Source: Xanthostigma xanthostigma
Lineage: Eukaryota; Arthropoda; Insecta; Raphidioptera; Raphidiidae
Direction of reading: 5' to 3'
DNA: 64,000 bases
Assembly: GCA_963575645.1 (NCBI GenBank)
Contig: OY754471.1
Span: 1 to 64,000 of the forward strand
Shown here: positions 61,000 through 64,000 of the stretch, one piece after another
Layout of the letters: each line of letters starts with the position of its first letter
Numbering within the stretch: position 1 is the first letter of the stretch
Position numbers and translations under genes: made by a program
Notes under the pieces: generated by a model
Databases searched by the model: none
Told to the model about the DNA's origin: nothing
The model's input: only the letters and a program-made list of their open reading frames with translations

Positions 61000-62560
61000 A
61001 GAACATACGTTATATTAAGGTACTATTAACTATAGTAGTAATTTTAACTATTATAGTTATAGTCCATGTTAGTGTATCTTTGGACATACCTACACATAAA
61101 AATAACGACACTTTCTTTTTAAAAGGGTCTTTTATGCCAGCATTCTGGCTAACATAGTTACTGACCTTTCAATTTATTCTAGTTAAACTGGAAACATCTT
61201 TTTGTAATACGTGCATTGAAAGTGCATCATTACATACTTGTTTTCAGGGTCAAAAGTTCGCTTTTTCATTCCAATGGCATAAAGTGTTTCTTCTCTTGGA
61301 AAATTCTTTTCGATTCGAAAGATCTCTTTGAAACAATATCGCAGTCGCACTGTCGCGCATTCATATTGATTATTGTAAGTTTGAATAAAACCCTGCAAAG
61401 TAAGCTAAACCAACAACGACCGTCACTTGGGTCGCCTGCAATTTCTTCGAGTCGTGCTGGACCGATCTAGTGTGCTAGTGATGTTAGGGTGAACCCAAAA
61501 CCTTCTTTTTTCCTGGTTTTTTTCTCTTCACACACCATCGTCAAAATAAAACATTCTTCCACCGAACTACACACGTTCATGTTGTTCACCCACTATTTAA
61601 AGTTTGCAAAATGTGTTGTTCCGTGCTAATTTGGGCTGGTTTGTGCTGTTCCTTGCTGATTTGTTCTAGTCTAGTATGCGAATTCGTGGATTGTGGATTC
61701 GTACTGTGCTTGACGTGCTTGACTGCGCAGTAGGAAGGAAAATTCTGACTGAATTCATTCCTAAACAACAAATTACACTAAATCATTAAAATTAGCTATT
61801 TTTGTAATAACATAAGCTGTAAAACTACAGACACATTTATTTTTAAATTGAACAATTAAAAGAAGAGGTTTTTTCTTTGTTTGAAAATTTTAATTTGTTA
61901 CATTACCTATTACAAGTTTTCTCAACTTTTATTTTTTTTCTCAAATTAAATTACATTAATTTAAGCGTCATGTTATAATGGTAATGGGCTAGCAAAATTT
62001 CAACCAAATCGAACATTTAAAAAAAATATTAAAATTTCTTTTTGTATTAAAAAGGTATTTGTGTATCGATGCATTAAAATTTCCATCTTGCGCTTGCCCA
62101 TCACATTGTATCTATATTATTCGAATTATTGTATGCTTAAAATCCTTTTTAATATTGAAATGATGGGGTATGTGTCGGATGATTATATTTTAAATAATTA
62201 TTGTAATTCAGTTCTGTAGTATATTTACGTACCTAGTCTACGACGGCTTGTAGTAATAGTATAATGTTCAATAAATAACATTATCGACCAATTTTTCAGA
62301 CAATATATTAACAAAATATAATTAATACATAACGTTTCGATCCCGATTTGAATAGTATAATGTCTTAATATAAAATGACAGGATATTGCAATTAATAACA
62401 TTAAATTATAAATAACAATTTTATGAATGAAATTGCATTCACGGTTTCCAGAGAGTATAAATATGATGTGTCGGCTTTAAATATAGACATTACAATGTAG
62501 ATATTATATGTAGTAACTAGTAGTTATGTGATATTATTACAATTGTGTTTATATTATACA
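61000..62560. other. Gene-free stretch
   Basis: No gene recognised. 61610-61660 has a loose tandem of GTGCTGTTCC/GTGTTGTTCC-like words. The rest is AT-rich unique-looking DNA. Confidence 0.4.
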
Positions 62561-62565
62561 ATGTA

Positions 62566-63010
62566 CTAGCGGTTTGCTCGAAATTTGCCCGTGTGGTATA
62601 ATTAAATTCTTTTATATAAAATTCACCCTCACCTCGTTCGGTTAGTGTGTTTAAAAGACCGTGGAACAAGTATTTCTTTACTTTCTAAGAAGAGTATTTT
62701 CCCCGAGTCTGGTGTTTTTAGCTCGAGTAATTTTATAGAGATACAGCATATTCTTTATGAAGGTTTCTATCCCTCTTTCATCCTTTTAAGGGTTATTTTT
62801 GAAATTTAATTTTCAGAGTTTCACGTTTATACCCTGAGCAATTTCAGTTTATTCTTTATGAAGGTTTTCACCAAACTTTTTACCCCCTTAAGGGTTATTT
62901 TTTAGATAAAATGTAGCCTATATCACTCCTGGCATAGCCCTTTACCTGTCTGTGAAGTGCCACCGCAATCATTCAGCCGTTTCGAATATATAGGCCCGGA
63001 CAGATTATAA
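62566..63010 (+). repeat. Degraded ACTAGCGGTTTG-type interspersed repeat
   Basis: Starts ACTAGCGGTTTGCTCGAAAT. It has two internal repeats of TTCTTTATGAAGG with CCTTTTAAGGGTTATTTTT and CCTTAAGGGTTATTTTTTAG, and ends AATCATTCAGCCGTTTCGAA. The wording (AATGTAGCCTATATCACTCC) is common in insect non-LTR-like tails. 63010-64000 shows nothing else beyond a short (TA)n at 63773. Confidence 0.5.
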
Positions 63011-64000
63011 CACTTCAGTTTCAGTAATAAGTATCTATATATCGATTTTTGTGCGATCAGAAATATAAAAATATGCTCTTTGTGTTAAACACTAAACAAA
63101 GCTAAGTTTAATATTTTTTTAAGTTGTTTTTGTACATTTTTTTTCATTTTCCGTACCCAAGGATTTAAACATAACTCTTGTTACGCCCGTGTAACTTCTA
63201 AACTGTATATTATGCTACTATAATGAAATTAACTACAATATTATATTATGTAAATTGTTGTCGCAAACACAGAGTCACAGACAAATGTTATTTTTTTCAT
63301 TGTTATTATATTTAGAAGCTCTCAGCCTTCCTTACATCGAAAAGGAATAATTTTCTAAAAAATAGTATGATGTTGATCCCTTGGTCGAATTTGGAAACTA
63401 TTTGACGTATAGAAACCAGAGCCTTGCGAGATATTGTGTAGTCTTATAACGAATAAATAAGTACCTAAAACAAAATTGATCCAGTAGATTTGTGACAGCA
63501 TCTCGTTGAATTATTACCTCTATGATATATGAGTATAAGTGGATATTAGTTCTGCAAAACAATAAACTTCGAAGAAATTACGTTTTATGTTGCTGCTCGC
63601 TAACTAGGTAAAACTTTATAATAGGTAGTAATTTTTAATTACGGAACATTCTGTATACCAACGGACTTGGTACTTGGTCTGTTTTTAATACAGGATGTTT
63701 TAAAATTGCATGGCGCTGTTGTAGAGCCCCACTCTACCATAAAATAAGCAAAAAAAAACAAGAAAACAATAATATATATATATATAGGTATATAAACATA
63801 TGTCTGAAAGTAATTCATTATTTAACAAAACCATCTTGAACAATTACTATAAATGTATTATTTAAAAAATATATTTTTGCATATATTATCCCCCTCTCAA
63901 ATAGCTTCTTTTCACGCCTATACAGCAGTTGTAAAATGACATTTAACACTTGTTGTGTAAAGTTGCGTAAAGTAAAATAAACGTAGACGTACTATTATTT

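Noticed and set aside
24000-64000. LTR retrotransposon, retrovirus-like or Polinton copies
   Set aside because: No long terminal direct repeats, protease/integrase motifs, capsid-like or polymerase B-like frames were recognised in this part.

Overview
The window is AT-rich animal nuclear DNA and most likely insect. Its genes have short GT-AG introns (often 70-110 nt) and metazoan housekeeping products. Five spliced host genes sit in the first 24 kb. The remaining 40 kb holds almost nothing but transposon debris, mostly small foldback (palindromic) elements. I cannot name the species; a hemipteran or lepidopteran-type genome would fit, but that is an impression.

Layout. 1-3116: a 21-bp satellite whose + strand contains no adenine. 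3117-4660: older tandem and palindromic repeats. 4854-8469 (+): mitochondrial ribosomal protein L37 in five exons, one intron being of the GC-AG type. 9075-9637: a hAT-type element. 10011-12264 (-): a complete TASK-type two-pore potassium channel in four exons. 13130-14808 (+): a homologue of TEDC1, the tubulin epsilon and delta complex protein, in four exons and divergent from the channel gene. 14967-15230 (-): a possible small membrane protein gene. 15526-20710 (+): ALG12 mannosyltransferase in eight exons with a very long acidic/lysine-rich tail. 22103-24057 (-): cytochrome c oxidase subunit 7A in three exons, the first coding only five residues.

From about 24.1 kb to the end I find no convincing host gene. 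This part holds PIF/Harbinger elements (31493-32280, 39026-39160), two LINE remnants on the minus strand (41130-41506 and 52454-53295), hAT and pogo/Tigger-like ends, and tRNA-derived fragments. Several repeat families occur more than once within the window. One is a palindrome family beginning near GTTCCAA whose arms pair within each copy but differ between copies. Another (GACGTGATAACG) shares its ends among copies whose interiors differ in length and content.

The genes do not form a pathway. They are unrelated housekeeping genes (mitochondrial translation, respiratory chain, N-glycan assembly, centriole/cilium tubulin, K+ leak) in a gene-dense island next to a repeat-rich desert. I saw no LTR retrotransposon, retrovirus-like element, Polinton or CRISPR. 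The items most worth a second look are the adenine-free, helically phased satellite, the retained TEDC1 gene, the ALG12 tail, and the palindrome family with copy-specific arms.
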